NCBI RefSeq assembly: GCF_037120705.1
Contig: NZ_JAWLJU010000002.1
Location: forward strand, 372,001-436,000
From: Pseudoalteromonas sp. UG3-2
GTDB lineage: Bacteria; Pseudomonadota; Gammaproteobacteria; Enterobacterales; Alteromonadaceae
Reading direction: 5' to 3'
DNA length: 64,000 bases
The position numbers were made by a program, and so were the translations under genes. Every line of letters starts with the position of its first letter. Position 1 is the first letter of the stretch. Shown here one piece after another: positions 19,562-28,735 of the stretch. The notes below the pieces were generated by a model. That model did no database searches. It had not been told where the DNA came from and saw only the letters and a list, made by a program, of their open reading frames with translations.

Positions 19562-20538
19562 TAAAAAAATTACTAGTAGTGCTGCTTTTGCTGATTGCAT
19601 CCGCAACCTGGTGGTTGTTATCTGTGGTGGAGCAGATGCAAAGTGAAAAGTTACTGCTGGATGAAACCTACACTGAGGTAAAAGCAGGAGAAACCTTTCG
19701 CCGCTTATGTCAACGTTGGCAGCAGGTCGGGGCGATAGAAAGCTGCTTGCCTTACAATTTATACAGTAAACTGGCACCTCAGCAATTTGCATTGCAATCC
19801 GGTGTTTACCAGCTTAAAGGCAAGCCGGTTCTCGAGGCGTTAGCGATTATACGTCGTGGGCAGCAACACCGCTTTAGTTTTACTATCATTGAGGGAGAAG
19901 CCATTTGGACGGTGACCAAAAAAATCGCCGCTGCGCCTTATTTAAATTATGATATTGATAACCTCAGCGAGCAGTTAGGGCTTCAGCAAGACAGCGCTGA
20001 AGGCTGGCTGTACCCCGATACCTATTATTATCATGGCAACGACTCGGCATTGGCGTTATTGCAGCGAGCGCACCAAAAAATGCAACAGGTTTTAGCACAA
20101 CAATGGCAACAACGAAAACCTGATCTACCATTGCAATCTCCTTATGAAGCGTTGATTTTAGCGTCGATTGTTGAAAAAGAAACAGGGGTGGATGGTGAGC
20201 GCAGCAAAGTCGCGTCAGTCTTTATTAATCGCCTTAGAAAAGGCATGCGCCTACAAACTGACCCAACCGTGATTTATGGCATTGGGGAGTCTTTTGACGG
20301 CGACATTAAACGCAAAGATCTGCGTCAGATGACGCCATACAACACTTATCGAATTGACGGTTTACCTCCCACGCCCATCGCCATGCCCTCGACAGCCGCG
20401 ATCCAGGCCGCGTTAAATCCGCAGCAGACGGAATACTTTTATTTCGTCGCGTCGGGGACTGGGGGACATCAGTTTTCTAAAACCTTGGCCGAGCATAACC
20501 GTGCCGTGCAGCGCTACTTAAAACAGCAACAACAATAA
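19558..20538 (+). CDS. mltG: Endolytic murein transglycosylase MltG
   Basis: MltG (YceG) cuts nascent glycan strands at the inner membrane and limits their length. The 326-residue protein has an N-terminal membrane anchor (residues 5-23), a LysM-like region, and a catalytic YceG domain with ASIVEKETG, whose Glu206 corresponds to the E. coli catalytic Glu218. The late TPYNTYRIDGLPPTPI motif is diagnostic. ATG overlaps the pabC stop (ATGA), a sign of translational coupling. In E. coli tmk and holB follow; here the next gene runs in the opposite direction, so the synteny ends. Confidence 0.96.
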   Translation: MIKKLLVVLLLLIASATWWLLSVVEQMQSEKLLLDETYTEVKAGETFRRLCQRWQQVGAIESCLPYNLYSKLAPQQFALQSGVYQLKGKPVLEALAIIRRGQQHRFSFTIIEGEAIWTVTKKIAAAPYLNYDIDNLSEQLGLQQDSAEGWLYPDTYYYHGNDSALALLQRAHQKMQQVLAQQWQQRKPDLPLQSPYEALILASIVEKETGVDGERSKVASVFINRLRKGMRLQTDPTVIYGIGESFDGDIKRKDLRQMTPYNTYRIDGLPPTPIAMPSTAAIQAALNPQQTEYFYFVASGTGGHQFSKTLAEHNRAVQRYLKQQQQ

Positions 20539-20563
20539 CTCAGTGTTACATCGGACTGTGTTA

Positions 20564-20941
20564 TTACTCATCGTCTACGGTGCTTAACCAGGCAACGGCG
20601 TCTTGCTGATTTTCAAAATTACGCAGTTTAAGTTGATGCTTTTCGGCGAAAGCTTCTATGAGGCCACTCTTGGCATCTTTCGGAGAAACGATCCGTGCAA
20701 TAGCGATTCCGTCTAATACTTCATTAATTTTCTTTAACACGGTCAGCACGTTTGGGTAGTCGTAGGTAATATTGAGCTGTGAGACATCGATTAGCAAATG
20801 CTTAAAATCATTGCTTTTTAGGTAGTTGCCAAGGTTTTTATACATATTAACAATGTCGTCTTCGACACAATCACCATAAGCTGCAGCATGGATCAGTTTC
20901 TCTTTGAGGTCTATGGTGGTGCGATAGGAAAACTTCTTCAT
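20564..20941 (-). CDS. Small STAS/SpoIIAA-like protein of unknown role
   Basis: The 125-residue product has no signal peptide or membrane segment. Its pattern of alternating hydrophobic strands and helices, with HLLIDVSQLNITYDYP near residue 65 and a later AVAWL helix, resembles SpoIIAA-like/STAS-fold proteins that bind small ligands or partner proteins. This is a fold-level guess. It is convergent with mltG at 25 bases and is followed upstream by a copy of the repeated element. Cytoplasmic location is likely. Confidence 0.6.
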   Translation of the reverse strand: MKKFSYRTTIDLKEKLIHAAAYGDCVEDDIVNMYKNLGNYLKSNDFKHLLIDVSQLNITYDYPNVLTVLKKINEVLDGIAIARIVSPKDAKSGLIEAFAEKHQLKLRNFENQQDAVAWLSTVDDE

Positions 20942-21040
20942 ACGATTTAAGCCAAGTAGTGTGCTTTATAACAGCATAGACTAAGATGGCTTAAATCACG
21001 AAAAAACCAATCCCTTACCAGACCAGAGTGGCTGACGTTT

Positions 21041-21201
21041 ATACTAATTTGCTTAATAAAGTGGTCTATTTGAGGCAAGAAAATTCTATCGATAACTAGG
21101 CGAAAATTTTGCTATTTAGTTGTTCTAAATAAGAAATTTTTAACGCAGTTAGCGTCGAATTTGCTCCCTCAAATTGAGCAAGTATTAATGCGGATTGGTA
21201 T
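21041..21201. repeat. 161-bp MITE-like element, full copy 2 (inverted)
   Basis: In reverse complement this matches 3019-3179 over its full 161 bp with about seven differences by eye. Ends are ATACTAATTTGC and GCGGATTGGTAT. Its right end (T at 21201) is the final base of the stop codon of the LysR gene 21201-22139, so the element directly abuts that stop, in the same relative orientation as the copy after fabG. Confidence 0.88.
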
Positions 21202-22139
21202 TAGGCCAGCTCTTCTGCTACTTCAGCAACCTTTTGGCGCAGCCACACATGACTGGCATCGCGGTGCAATAACGGGCTCCAGATCATGTCTAATTCAAAG
21301 GGCGGAATGGGGAAAGGTGGCTCTAATACGGTAAGCGTTGGATCCGCATGGTAAATGTTGGCCGCTTTTGATGGCAAGGTAGCGATGAGGTTTTGCTCTT
21401 TGGCCAAGTGGATAGCCACATGGTAGTTACGGGTGAAGGTGGCGATATTACGATGCTTACCAAAGTGGGCCAGGGCCTCATCGACCCAACCAAGCTTTTG
21501 CACATCAGCAGGGTCCATTCCGACACCAACGCCAAAGCCCGTTTTACTTACCCAAATATGGCGTGACTTTAGGTAAGCATCAAGAGTGAAATTAGTAATA
21601 ACAGGGTTATCCGATTTTACTAAGCAACAAAAGCTATCCTTCCAAATTCGTTTGTGATGAAACGACTGAGGTAAGTTTTCAAAGCGGTTTATGGCCATAT
21701 CGACCTTGCCATTTTCTACATCATGAAAGGTAACATCACTGGGCGTTAATATATCTAAGGTGGTGTCAGGCGCTTCTTCATGAAGCTTACTGAGTAAGCG
21801 TGGCGCGAGGGTACTGGCAGCATAATCACTGGCCATGATACGAAAAACACGGTTACTCACTGCTGCTTCAAACTCACGGTTTGGGGCAAGGGTTTCTTCT
21901 AAGGTCATTAAAATGCCACGGATCACTGGCTGCAACTCTAGCGCGCGCTCAGTGGGTACCATGCCTTCGCTGGTGCGAACTAAAATCGGGTCGTTAAACA
22001 AGTTTCGTAGTCGTTTTAGGCCGTTACTCATGGCAGGCTGGGTGATACTAAGTTGGTTTGCCGCCTTAGTCACATTGCACTCTCGTAGCAGGGTATCTAA
22101 ATAGACCAGCAGGTTTAAGTCGATTTTACTAATGTTCAC
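21201..22139 (-). CDS. LysR-type regulator downstream of aceK
   Basis: The 312-residue protein has the DLNLLVYLDTLL opening and the helix-turn-helix NVTKAANQLSITQPAMSNGL (residues 23-42), typical of the LysR branch that includes LeuO, NodD and NahR. A substrate-binding domain makes up the rest. The start is GTG at 22139, directly after the aceK TAA, with AAGGA at suitable distance inside the aceK end. The tight junction suggests cotranscription and translational coupling with aceK. Control of acetate or glyoxylate metabolism is an inference from that link. Confidence 0.88.
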   Translation of the reverse strand: MNISKIDLNLLVYLDTLLRECNVTKAANQLSITQPAMSNGLKRLRNLFNDPILVRTSEGMVPTERALELQPVIRGILMTLEETLAPNREFEAAVSNRVFRIMASDYAASTLAPRLLSKLHEEAPDTTLDILTPSDVTFHDVENGKVDMAINRFENLPQSFHHKRIWKDSFCCLVKSDNPVITNFTLDAYLKSRHIWVSKTGFGVGVGMDPADVQKLGWVDEALAHFGKHRNIATFTRNYHVAIHLAKEQNLIATLPSKAANIYHADPTLTVLEPPFPIPPFELDMIWSPLLHRDASHVWLRQKVAEVAEELA

Positions 22140-23882
22140 TTAGGTTTCCTTTGTATTATTGTTTTTGCTGCCATGCTGTAAAAAACGTTTATGTTGTGGA
22201 TAAGGGTAAATGTGTTTTACCACTTTATCCTTTATATGTTGTTGTGCCTGTTGCCAAAAATGCACTTCGACTAAGTCAGCATGGTGACGTAGAAACAGCT
22301 CCTTTAGTTTAGGGTTTGTTAGCACGAATGTACACAGCTGTTCAGGAAAGACATCTTGCGGTGCACTGGAAACGTCGCCACCACTATAAAAGTCATCGAG
22401 GCCCTGACTTGTTGGCAAGGCGCGAAAGTTCATATCGGTCAGGTATTGAACTTCATCGTAATCATAAAAAATAACGCGATGATGCTTACTCACTCCGAAA
22501 TTTTTCAGTAGCATATCACCAGGGAAAATATTAACCGCCAACATTTCTTTTAAGGCATTGCCGTAATCTTTCATCACCACTTCACAGGCCTTTTCATCGG
22601 CATGCTGGATAAATAAGTTCAGTGGCGTAATGCGGCGTTCAATGTATAAATGTTTGATCACTAGATTGTTTCCCTCAACACGAATGCTGTTGGCGATGGA
22701 GCTAAGTAGCTGTTGATAGAGCTGCTCCCCAATGCGCTTTATGGGGATCACCACATCGGAGTACTCTAACGTATCTGCCATGCGGCCCACGCGATCATGA
22801 CGTTTTACCAGCTGATAGCGAGACAGCACCGTGTCTCGGTTGAAGGGTTTTGATTCTGGGAATTTGTCACGAATGACCTTAAACACATAAGGAAAACTTG
22901 GCAAGGTAAACACCATCATCACCATACCAGGGGTACCGGCTGCCACTTCAAATTGTTCATCTGAGGTGGCAAGGTGATGTAAAAACTCACGATAAAACTC
23001 CGTTTTACCTTGCTTGTGGAAGCCGATGGCATTATAGAGCTCGGCCTTGGTTTTATTAGGCATGAGTTGATTAAGAAACTTAACCAAAGCAGATGGCGCA
23101 TGAGTTGTTACTAAAAAATAAGCGCGCGCAAAACCAAAAATAACCCGCATTTGTGAGCTGTTGGTAAGTAGCGCATCAATCATTAAGCCACCATCAGGTG
23201 CATGCAGTACGGAAATTATAAAGGGTTGCACTCCTGACTTTGACACCACTCTGCCGACGATATAAGCCCCCTTATTGCGGTAAAATGGGGCTCTTAAAAT
23301 ATCAAAACGCATCAAATGGCTGCGATGATGGGTATTTGGCGCTTGCTTTAAAAAGGCTTTTACTAACAGCCTAATATCCCGATCCAAATCTTCAAATTCA
23401 CAGTGAAAATCGATTTGTTCGATGATGTTTTTAATGGTGGGCTTAAGGCCATGTTCAACGGGAAAGTAGCTGCGATACTCCGCTTCTACTGGGAGTGCGG
23501 TGGCGTTGGCCAGTTGCGTTTCAACGAAGATAAAGTCGCTGTTATAGTATTTGCGATGAAACAGTCGGCAAAATACCGAGTTGTAGAAGGTTTCGGCCAG
23601 TTCTGGCTGCGGATGAAAAGACAAACGCTCTAAATAGGCTTGCTTTACTGCATACCACAGTGGCTTATCCAGTTCTCTACTGCCATGGTGCTGACTAAGT
23701 TGTTGTGCCGTCTCATCCACTTTGCTGTCATACTGAATAATTCGAGCTTTACTTATACGGTCTATTTCGCCCCAGTTTTGCTGGGCAAAAGCCTGTGGGG
23801 CCTTGCTCGTTACCGCTTGAAAAGCCTGAAAGTGTTTTTGAAATCCACTGAGTATTTGTTCGGCCAGTTGCTCTGCTTGCAT
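22140..23882 (-). CDS. aceK: Isocitrate dehydrogenase kinase/phosphatase
   Basis: AceK phosphorylates and dephosphorylates isocitrate dehydrogenase, sending isocitrate to the glyoxylate shunt during growth on acetate or fatty acids. The 580-residue length matches E. coli (578). Hallmarks include the ATP-binding GTPGMVMMVFTLPSFPYVFK stretch near residue 320 and the catalytic GDMLLKNFGV and RVIFYDYDEVQYL block near residues 455-480. GAGGGA precedes the ATG. In enterobacteria aceK ends the aceBAK operon. Here aceB and aceA are absent, and a LysR gene is joined to its 3' end instead. Confidence 0.97.
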   Translation of the reverse strand: MQAEQLAEQILSGFQKHFQAFQAVTSKAPQAFAQQNWGEIDRISKARIIQYDSKVDETAQQLSQHHGSRELDKPLWYAVKQAYLERLSFHPQPELAETFYNSVFCRLFHRKYYNSDFIFVETQLANATALPVEAEYRSYFPVEHGLKPTIKNIIEQIDFHCEFEDLDRDIRLLVKAFLKQAPNTHHRSHLMRFDILRAPFYRNKGAYIVGRVVSKSGVQPFIISVLHAPDGGLMIDALLTNSSQMRVIFGFARAYFLVTTHAPSALVKFLNQLMPNKTKAELYNAIGFHKQGKTEFYREFLHHLATSDEQFEVAAGTPGMVMMVFTLPSFPYVFKVIRDKFPESKPFNRDTVLSRYQLVKRHDRVGRMADTLEYSDVVIPIKRIGEQLYQQLLSSIANSIRVEGNNLVIKHLYIERRITPLNLFIQHADEKACEVVMKDYGNALKEMLAVNIFPGDMLLKNFGVSKHHRVIFYDYDEVQYLTDMNFRALPTSQGLDDFYSGGDVSSAPQDVFPEQLCTFVLTNPKLKELFLRHHADLVEVHFWQQAQQHIKDKVVKHIYPYPQHKRFLQHGSKNNNTKET

Positions 23883-24134
23883 GCTATCCCTCGAACTGTC
23901 ATTGCTTTATCACATCGCCAGTGTTGATGACCCAACAGTACATACAAAACAAAATGAAATGGCGGCAAGGGGTGAATCAACACTAAGCACTCTACTAAGG
24001 ATTGTTGCATTTGTCACCTGGTTGTACCAGTTGACTGGCCAGTAAATCAACATAATTTGCTGCGTGCGTTTGCCGCCTGCGCTCGATGGCGTAAAAGCGT
24101 TTACTCGGGAAGCGATGCCATTACTCAGGCACTG

Positions 24135-24611
24135 TTATTGATAGCGACTGAGCTTTTTTTCTAGGCGAGCTATCTCTTTATTTAAGCGTTTTATTGCTTT
24201 GCGATGACGCTTGTTAATGGCTTTAACCTTAGAGCGGACAATTTTACTATGGCGCCGCTGTTCATTATCGCTCATTAATCTGTTTAAGCTATCTTGCTGC
24301 TCTTTAATGGCGCGATCTTTATCACGATTGAGAATGGCATGCTCATGGCGCTTTGCACGTAGGGCACGTTTAAGGTTGGTGATTATTTGTTTCTTTTCTA
24401 GGTTATTGAGAGTTTTATAAAACTGCTCTCGCGGTACTGGAATTTTTGGATCCGTGGTGGTGATGGTATGCTCTGTGGCGTTACCTGCACAGCGAAACTG
24501 GCTATACACTACACCACGCTCCGTGGTGCATTTATAATATTTAGTCGTTTCGGTCTGGGCTGCGCTTGAAACTAAGAAGAAAAAGCAGCAAAAAATCGTT
24601 AGCTTGTTCAT
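24135..24611 (-). CDS. Exported DUF4124-like protein with coiled coil
   Basis: The 158-residue product has a signal peptide (about residues 1-19), then a short YKCTTERGVVYSQFRCAG module with two Cys like the DUF4124 domain of envelope proteins. After it comes a long Lys/Arg-rich helical region (about residues 70-157) predicted to be a coiled coil. Function unknown. It lies downstream of yejM in the same direction, 61 bases away, and could share its transcript. Its ATG is preceded by AAGGATGAAAT. Confidence 0.7.
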   Translation of the reverse strand: MNKLTIFCCFFFLVSSAAQTETTKYYKCTTERGVVYSQFRCAGNATEHTITTTDPKIPVPREQFYKTLNNLEKKQIITNLKRALRAKRHEHAILNRDKDRAIKEQQDSLNRLMSDNEQRRHSKIVRSKVKAINKRHRKAIKRLNKEIARLEKKLSRYQ

Positions 24612-24672
24612 ATTTCATCCTTGAAAACGAGTACGTATATATAGCGTAGATGACATAGCCTCGACATCAAGT

Positions 24673-26175
24673 TTACTGTTCAGGTGGTGTGGTATACTTT
24701 TTCAACGTTTTAATGCTTTGGATTAAAAACGGCACATCTAAATTACCATCCAGCACAAACCCTTCTTTGGCTGACATTTGCTTGAAGCTGCCATCTTGAT
24801 TAACCAAGGTGATCTTATCTTTTTTATAGGCAACCAACACACCCTGAGTAAAATTAACGCCTTCGGCATGGGGCCTAGTAGTTACGTCAGAGGCCAGCAT
24901 GCTTTGTTTGGCAATGTCACCGCAACCAAAGTAGGAGCTGAGCAGGGTATAGATGATATCGTTGGGTTGTACTAATCCAGATACCTCGTTGAATTGCGCA
25001 ATATTCGTTAACGCGGTTGTGGTGACCACGGTGGTGCTATACTCACTGATATCAAGGGCAACAAAGGGTTGCTTGGTATCAGTAGCAGATAACTCGGCAA
25101 CGGTTTTAATCTTAATTGGTGCCTTTGGATCATTGGCTATAAATGGATAGCTTGTGTTCTCGGCACTGAGCATATCCGTGACCAAAGCCCACACAGGCGC
25201 TTGTTGTTGCAAGACAATGGAGTCTTTGTAATAACTGGGTAAGCCGTAAATAAGGCTAAACTCTGCATCACTGCTGTTGCCTGCACGCAATACTGACTCC
25301 AGTTTAATGGCGTGTTGTGAGGCTGCCATCTCATTCAGCAGTGCTTGGTAAGGCTTAGCGTCAGTGAATAAATAAATCGTCACCGCAGGTGTATCGGTAA
25401 CCTTGCAGCTCGCTGTGACTAAAGGTGGCTGATAGGTCGATTGCTTATCACTTAACTCCAGCGAGCGCGCTTGTTCATAACGCTCTAAATCGAGCAAGTC
25501 GTGGCGAGCTAGTAATGTTTTTGCCGTGGTTGGGTAAGATAATGGCAACACGTTGTCTTGCTTAGTAATATCGAAAAAAGCATTGGCATCTGCCCAAATG
25601 TGCAGGCTGTGGCTTAGAGCAAAGCAGGTCACTATGGTACCCGTGGCATAGCGAGGGAATTTCAGCGACTTCAGCTCAGCCAAATGGCGCCAAGCATAAT
25701 TGCCAGCTAAAAGTTCGAATGTCAGTACCGCGACAATAATCGTCAGTGCAATGACAACATTAAACCACGATGAGCCGACAATGGTTTGCCAAAGTAGAGC
25801 AATAATATCGGACAGCGAGGCGGGGTTAATGTGATACCCCAAACGCAGATAAACAAAGGCATCTATCATTAAAATGATAATGCCAGTGGTGGCAGTGACT
25901 GCTGCCATTCCTCGTATATGCCGCGGGTAAGGAAAAACCAAACTAAGCGGGAAAATAGTTAACACAAAGGCACAGAAGGTGATAAAACTGGTATGACTTA
26001 ACCAGGTGATCAGCATGTAAAACCAACCAACCAAGGTACTTGGCGCCTTATCGGCGGCCAGATAGACTAAGCTTATCAGCATAACCAGCCCGATGTTAGC
26101 AAAGGTAAACCAGTGCCCCCAACTGAGCAGTTGGCTAGCTTTAGACGAAAACGGGCTGTGCGGTGTTAGATTCAT
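24673..26175 (-). CDS. yejM: YejM/PbgA-like inner-membrane protein (DUF3413)
   Basis: E. coli YejM (PbgA, LapC) is an inner-membrane protein that controls LPS synthesis by restraining FtsH/LapB turnover of LpxC. This 500-residue homologue has five transmembrane segments in its first 210 or so residues (DUF3413), then a periplasmic domain on the alkaline-phosphatase/sulfatase fold. The domain is about 280 residues and lacks catalytic sulfatase motifs, as in E. coli, where it is non-enzymatic. It is shorter than E. coli (586), with the loss in the periplasmic part. It follows yejL by four bases, and yejK diverges, the standard order. Confidence 0.88.
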   Translation of the reverse strand: MNLTPHSPFSSKASQLLSWGHWFTFANIGLVMLISLVYLAADKAPSTLVGWFYMLITWLSHTSFITFCAFVLTIFPLSLVFPYPRHIRGMAAVTATTGIIILMIDAFVYLRLGYHINPASLSDIIALLWQTIVGSSWFNVVIALTIIVAVLTFELLAGNYAWRHLAELKSLKFPRYATGTIVTCFALSHSLHIWADANAFFDITKQDNVLPLSYPTTAKTLLARHDLLDLERYEQARSLELSDKQSTYQPPLVTASCKVTDTPAVTIYLFTDAKPYQALLNEMAASQHAIKLESVLRAGNSSDAEFSLIYGLPSYYKDSIVLQQQAPVWALVTDMLSAENTSYPFIANDPKAPIKIKTVAELSATDTKQPFVALDISEYSTTVVTTTALTNIAQFNEVSGLVQPNDIIYTLLSSYFGCGDIAKQSMLASDVTTRPHAEGVNFTQGVLVAYKKDKITLVNQDGSFKQMSAKEGFVLDGNLDVPFLIQSIKTLKKYTTPPEQ

Positions 26176-26179
26176 TCCG

Positions 26180-26392
26180 TTACTTTACTGATTGAGTGAG
26201 CGCTTTGGCAAAATTTTCAGCAACAGATTCTCGCTTCGCTTCTGGAACATGTTCTTTTAGGATGTGCGTGATAGAATTACCTAAACACATCAAGCTGAGA
26301 TCAACTGGTGCATTTTGCGAGCTTAATACGTTGATTAATTGGTCAACAATTTCTTCTACTTGTTCATTGGAATACTTTGATTGGATAGGCAT
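26180..26392 (-). CDS. yejL: YejL, UPF0352 family protein
   Basis: A 70-residue helical protein (DUF1414) always found beside yejM and yejK. The core PVDLSLMCLGNSITHIL matches E. coli YejL closely. The ATG at 26392 gives the E. coli-like N-terminus MPIQSKYSNEQVEE; a TTG four codons earlier is possible and neither has a clear ribosome binding site. Function is not established. It is four bases before yejM and divergent from yejK across 66 bases. Confidence 0.92.
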   Translation of the reverse strand: MPIQSKYSNEQVEEIVDQLINVLSSQNAPVDLSLMCLGNSITHILKEHVPEAKRESVAENFAKALTQSVK

Positions 26393-26458
26393 CAGTTGGT
26401 TCAATAATTTAAAAGCAATAATTTTTACATTTTAACATTAGAGGCGTGAAAAACAAAG

Positions 26459-27472
26459 ATGAGCGTTGAGGTAAAAAAACTAGTTGTACATTATGTCGAC
26501 AAACAAGATGACGATACCGAAATACACCTGCGTGACGACGAGATGCAAGTCAATGATCGCGTCAATGTTTTTATTGAGCAACTGCATCATGCTTACAATG
26601 GCAAGCCAGGCAAAGGCTTTTGCGCCTTTAGTGGCGAAAAAAGCAGTGTTGTTGCCTCGGCCATGCAAAGCTATCGTAACAACGAATTACACTTTTGGAA
26701 CTTGACTCAAGAAGCCACCAATGTGCTTAAAGAAGAGCTCAATAAGTATGCCTTTAATGAAACGGGTTATTTGGTCTTCTGCCATTACCAATACGTTGCC
26801 AGTAATTTTATCTTAATTGCATTAATTAATATTAAAGAGCATTACACTATTACTTCGGACTTAGATCTTTCTGCGGCAAAGCACTTAGACATTGCTAAAA
26901 TGCAACTGGCGGCACGAATTGACTTAGATGCCTGGGATACGCAAGCCGACGAAAATCGCTACATTTCCTTTATTAAAGGACGAGCAGGGCGCAAAGTAGC
27001 AGATTTCTTCTTAGACTTTTTAGGCTGTGAAGAAGGCATTGATCCTAAACAGCAGTCGCAAACCATGCTGCATGCAGTAGAGGACTATTTAGCAACCCAA
27101 GATTATCAAAAAGAAGAAAAAGACGATCTTCGTAAAGAGGTGTTTGATTATTGCAATGATTGCATCTCTGCAGGCGACGATACTGAAATTGGCTCACTCT
27201 CTGAAACTCTATCTAAATCCAACGAGGTTAAATTTGAAGACTTCTATAAAGAGCAGGGTTACGAGCTAGAAGAGAGCTTCCCGGTCGATAAAAAGACCGT
27301 TACTAGCATGGTTAAGTTTTCAGGCATGGGCGGCGGTGTGAGTGTTGGCTTTGAACGTAAACACCTGGGTGAGCGAGTGGTGTATGATGCCGCCTCGGAT
27401 ACCCTGACAATCAAAGGCGTGCCGCCAAACTTAAAAGACCAAATTGAACGCTATTACAACGAGGAATCTTAA
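26459..27472 (+). CDS. yejK: Nucleoid-associated protein YejK (NdpA)
   Basis: YejK is a nucleoid-associated DNA-binding protein, known in E. coli to interact with topoisomerases. The 337-residue length agrees with the family (335). Characteristic segments are KGFCAFSG near residue 55, the FIKGRAGRKVADFFLDFLGC block near residue 170, and a C-terminal part with KKTVTSMVKFSGMGGGVSVG. It is cytoplasmic and without membrane segments. It is divergent from yejLM; a terminator hairpin follows. Confidence 0.95.
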   Translation: MSVEVKKLVVHYVDKQDDDTEIHLRDDEMQVNDRVNVFIEQLHHAYNGKPGKGFCAFSGEKSSVVASAMQSYRNNELHFWNLTQEATNVLKEELNKYAFNETGYLVFCHYQYVASNFILIALINIKEHYTITSDLDLSAAKHLDIAKMQLAARIDLDAWDTQADENRYISFIKGRAGRKVADFFLDFLGCEEGIDPKQQSQTMLHAVEDYLATQDYQKEEKDDLRKEVFDYCNDCISAGDDTEIGSLSETLSKSNEVKFEDFYKEQGYELEESFPVDKKTVTSMVKFSGMGGGVSVGFERKHLGERVVYDAASDTLTIKGVPPNLKDQIERYYNEES

Positions 27473-27503
27473 CTTTTAGCTAATTTTCATCATAGCGAAT
27501 AAT

Positions 27504-27528
27504 AAGCAGCCGAAAGACTGCTTTTTTA
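27504..27528 (+). terminator. Rho-independent terminator of yejK
   Basis: AAGCAG (27504-27509) pairs with CTGCTT (27518-27523), with an 8-nt loop, followed by a run of T. It lies 32 bases after the yejK stop. Confidence 0.7.
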
Positions 27529-27648
27529 GTTTTAATTGCAAAAAATACAATTCAATTAGCACTCTAGTTATTTTTTATAGCATTTTTTTAAATTTAACTA
27601 TACTTGGTCTGTAGTACTTGTAGAACAAGCAATTGGGATGATTCAACT

Positions 27649-28725
27649 ATGAATATGAAATTAGCATTAGGCTGTACCCTTTGCTTGGCCAGCTTTTATA
27701 GCCAAGCCGAAGTTAACTTTTCAGGATTTGCCAGTATTAATGCCGGTAAAGTGTTAAGTGGAACAGGAGTGCCACAATTTGGAATTAATGAGCCAACCTT
27801 TTTGGCTGATTACCCTATCGTCAGTGTTTACAATGAGGACATCTCATTTGAACCAGAAACCCTAATGGGCTTGCAGTTTAGCTCCGACCTTACCGAAGGC
27901 CTTAGCGTCACTGGGCAAATCGTTGCTCGCGGTGCTAATGACTTCGATGCCAAGTTTGAATGGGCCTACTTATCCTACGACATAAACGAGAACTGGACAT
28001 TTCAAGCCGGTAAAAAGCGCCTGCCATTGTTTTATTATTCTGACTTTTACGATGTTGGTTATGCCTATGTCTGGATGCGGGCACCTGCAGACAACTATAC
28101 CTGGCAAATTTTTAATTATAACGGCGTGAATTTACTTTACAGCGGCAGTATTGGTGACTGGTCGTTGAGCGGTAACATCTATGCCGGTAAAGAAGACGAT
28201 GAAGAAAACAAGTTGCTCAGTGATTTCTTCTTCCGCGAACCGACGCGAGAAATATGGAAAGACATCGTCGGGGGAGTCATTCAAACCAGTAACGATTGGT
28301 TAGAAGTGCGCCTTACTCACATGCAATACACTAATCAGCGCTACCGTGGTGGAGAGCCGGTGCTTTGGAATGGCAGTGACGAGCGTGATGGTAAGTTTTA
28401 TGGCTTGGCGGTGAATGCCGACTGGGGTGACTTTTTCATTTTATCTGAGCTCAATCGTCTCGACCTCGATGGTAATCTTGATACCAGTATGATCACTTTA
28501 GGGTACCGCTTTGACTCTATCACACCCTTTGTCTCTTATGCTGATTTTGAAGGCGAGGGCGTTGATGCCGAAAGCCACGAAACCACGTCAATTGGCTTAC
28601 GCTGGGACTTTCACTATGCTGCGGCATTTAAAATCCAGTATGACGAGGTTGATGATAATTCTGTAGGTCTGGCGGTGGCCGGTGATAGTAAAACCATCAC
28701 CATTGGCGTAGACATGGTTTTTTAA
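27649..28725 (+). CDS. Outer-membrane beta-barrel protein, porin-like
   Basis: The product (358 residues) starts with a signal peptide ending SQAEVNFSG and continues as alternating amphipathic strands with many aromatic and acidic residues. It ends in GVDMVF, with a terminal Phe as required for barrel assembly. Segments such as WTFQAGKKRLPLFYYSDF are usual in porin-like proteins of Alteromonadales. The ATG at 27649 was chosen because it starts the signal peptide; an ATG six bases later is also possible. It is followed ten bases later by a phosphate-binding-like protein and forms a two-gene unit with it. The transported substrate is unknown. Confidence 0.75.
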   Translation: MNMKLALGCTLCLASFYSQAEVNFSGFASINAGKVLSGTGVPQFGINEPTFLADYPIVSVYNEDISFEPETLMGLQFSSDLTEGLSVTGQIVARGANDFDAKFEWAYLSYDINENWTFQAGKKRLPLFYYSDFYDVGYAYVWMRAPADNYTWQIFNYNGVNLLYSGSIGDWSLSGNIYAGKEDDEENKLLSDFFFREPTREIWKDIVGGVIQTSNDWLEVRLTHMQYTNQRYRGGEPVLWNGSDERDGKFYGLAVNADWGDFFILSELNRLDLDGNLDTSMITLGYRFDSITPFVSYADFEGEGVDAESHETTSIGLRWDFHYAAAFKIQYDEVDDNSVGLAVAGDSKTITIGVDMVF

Positions 28726-28735
28726 GGAGCAAGAC

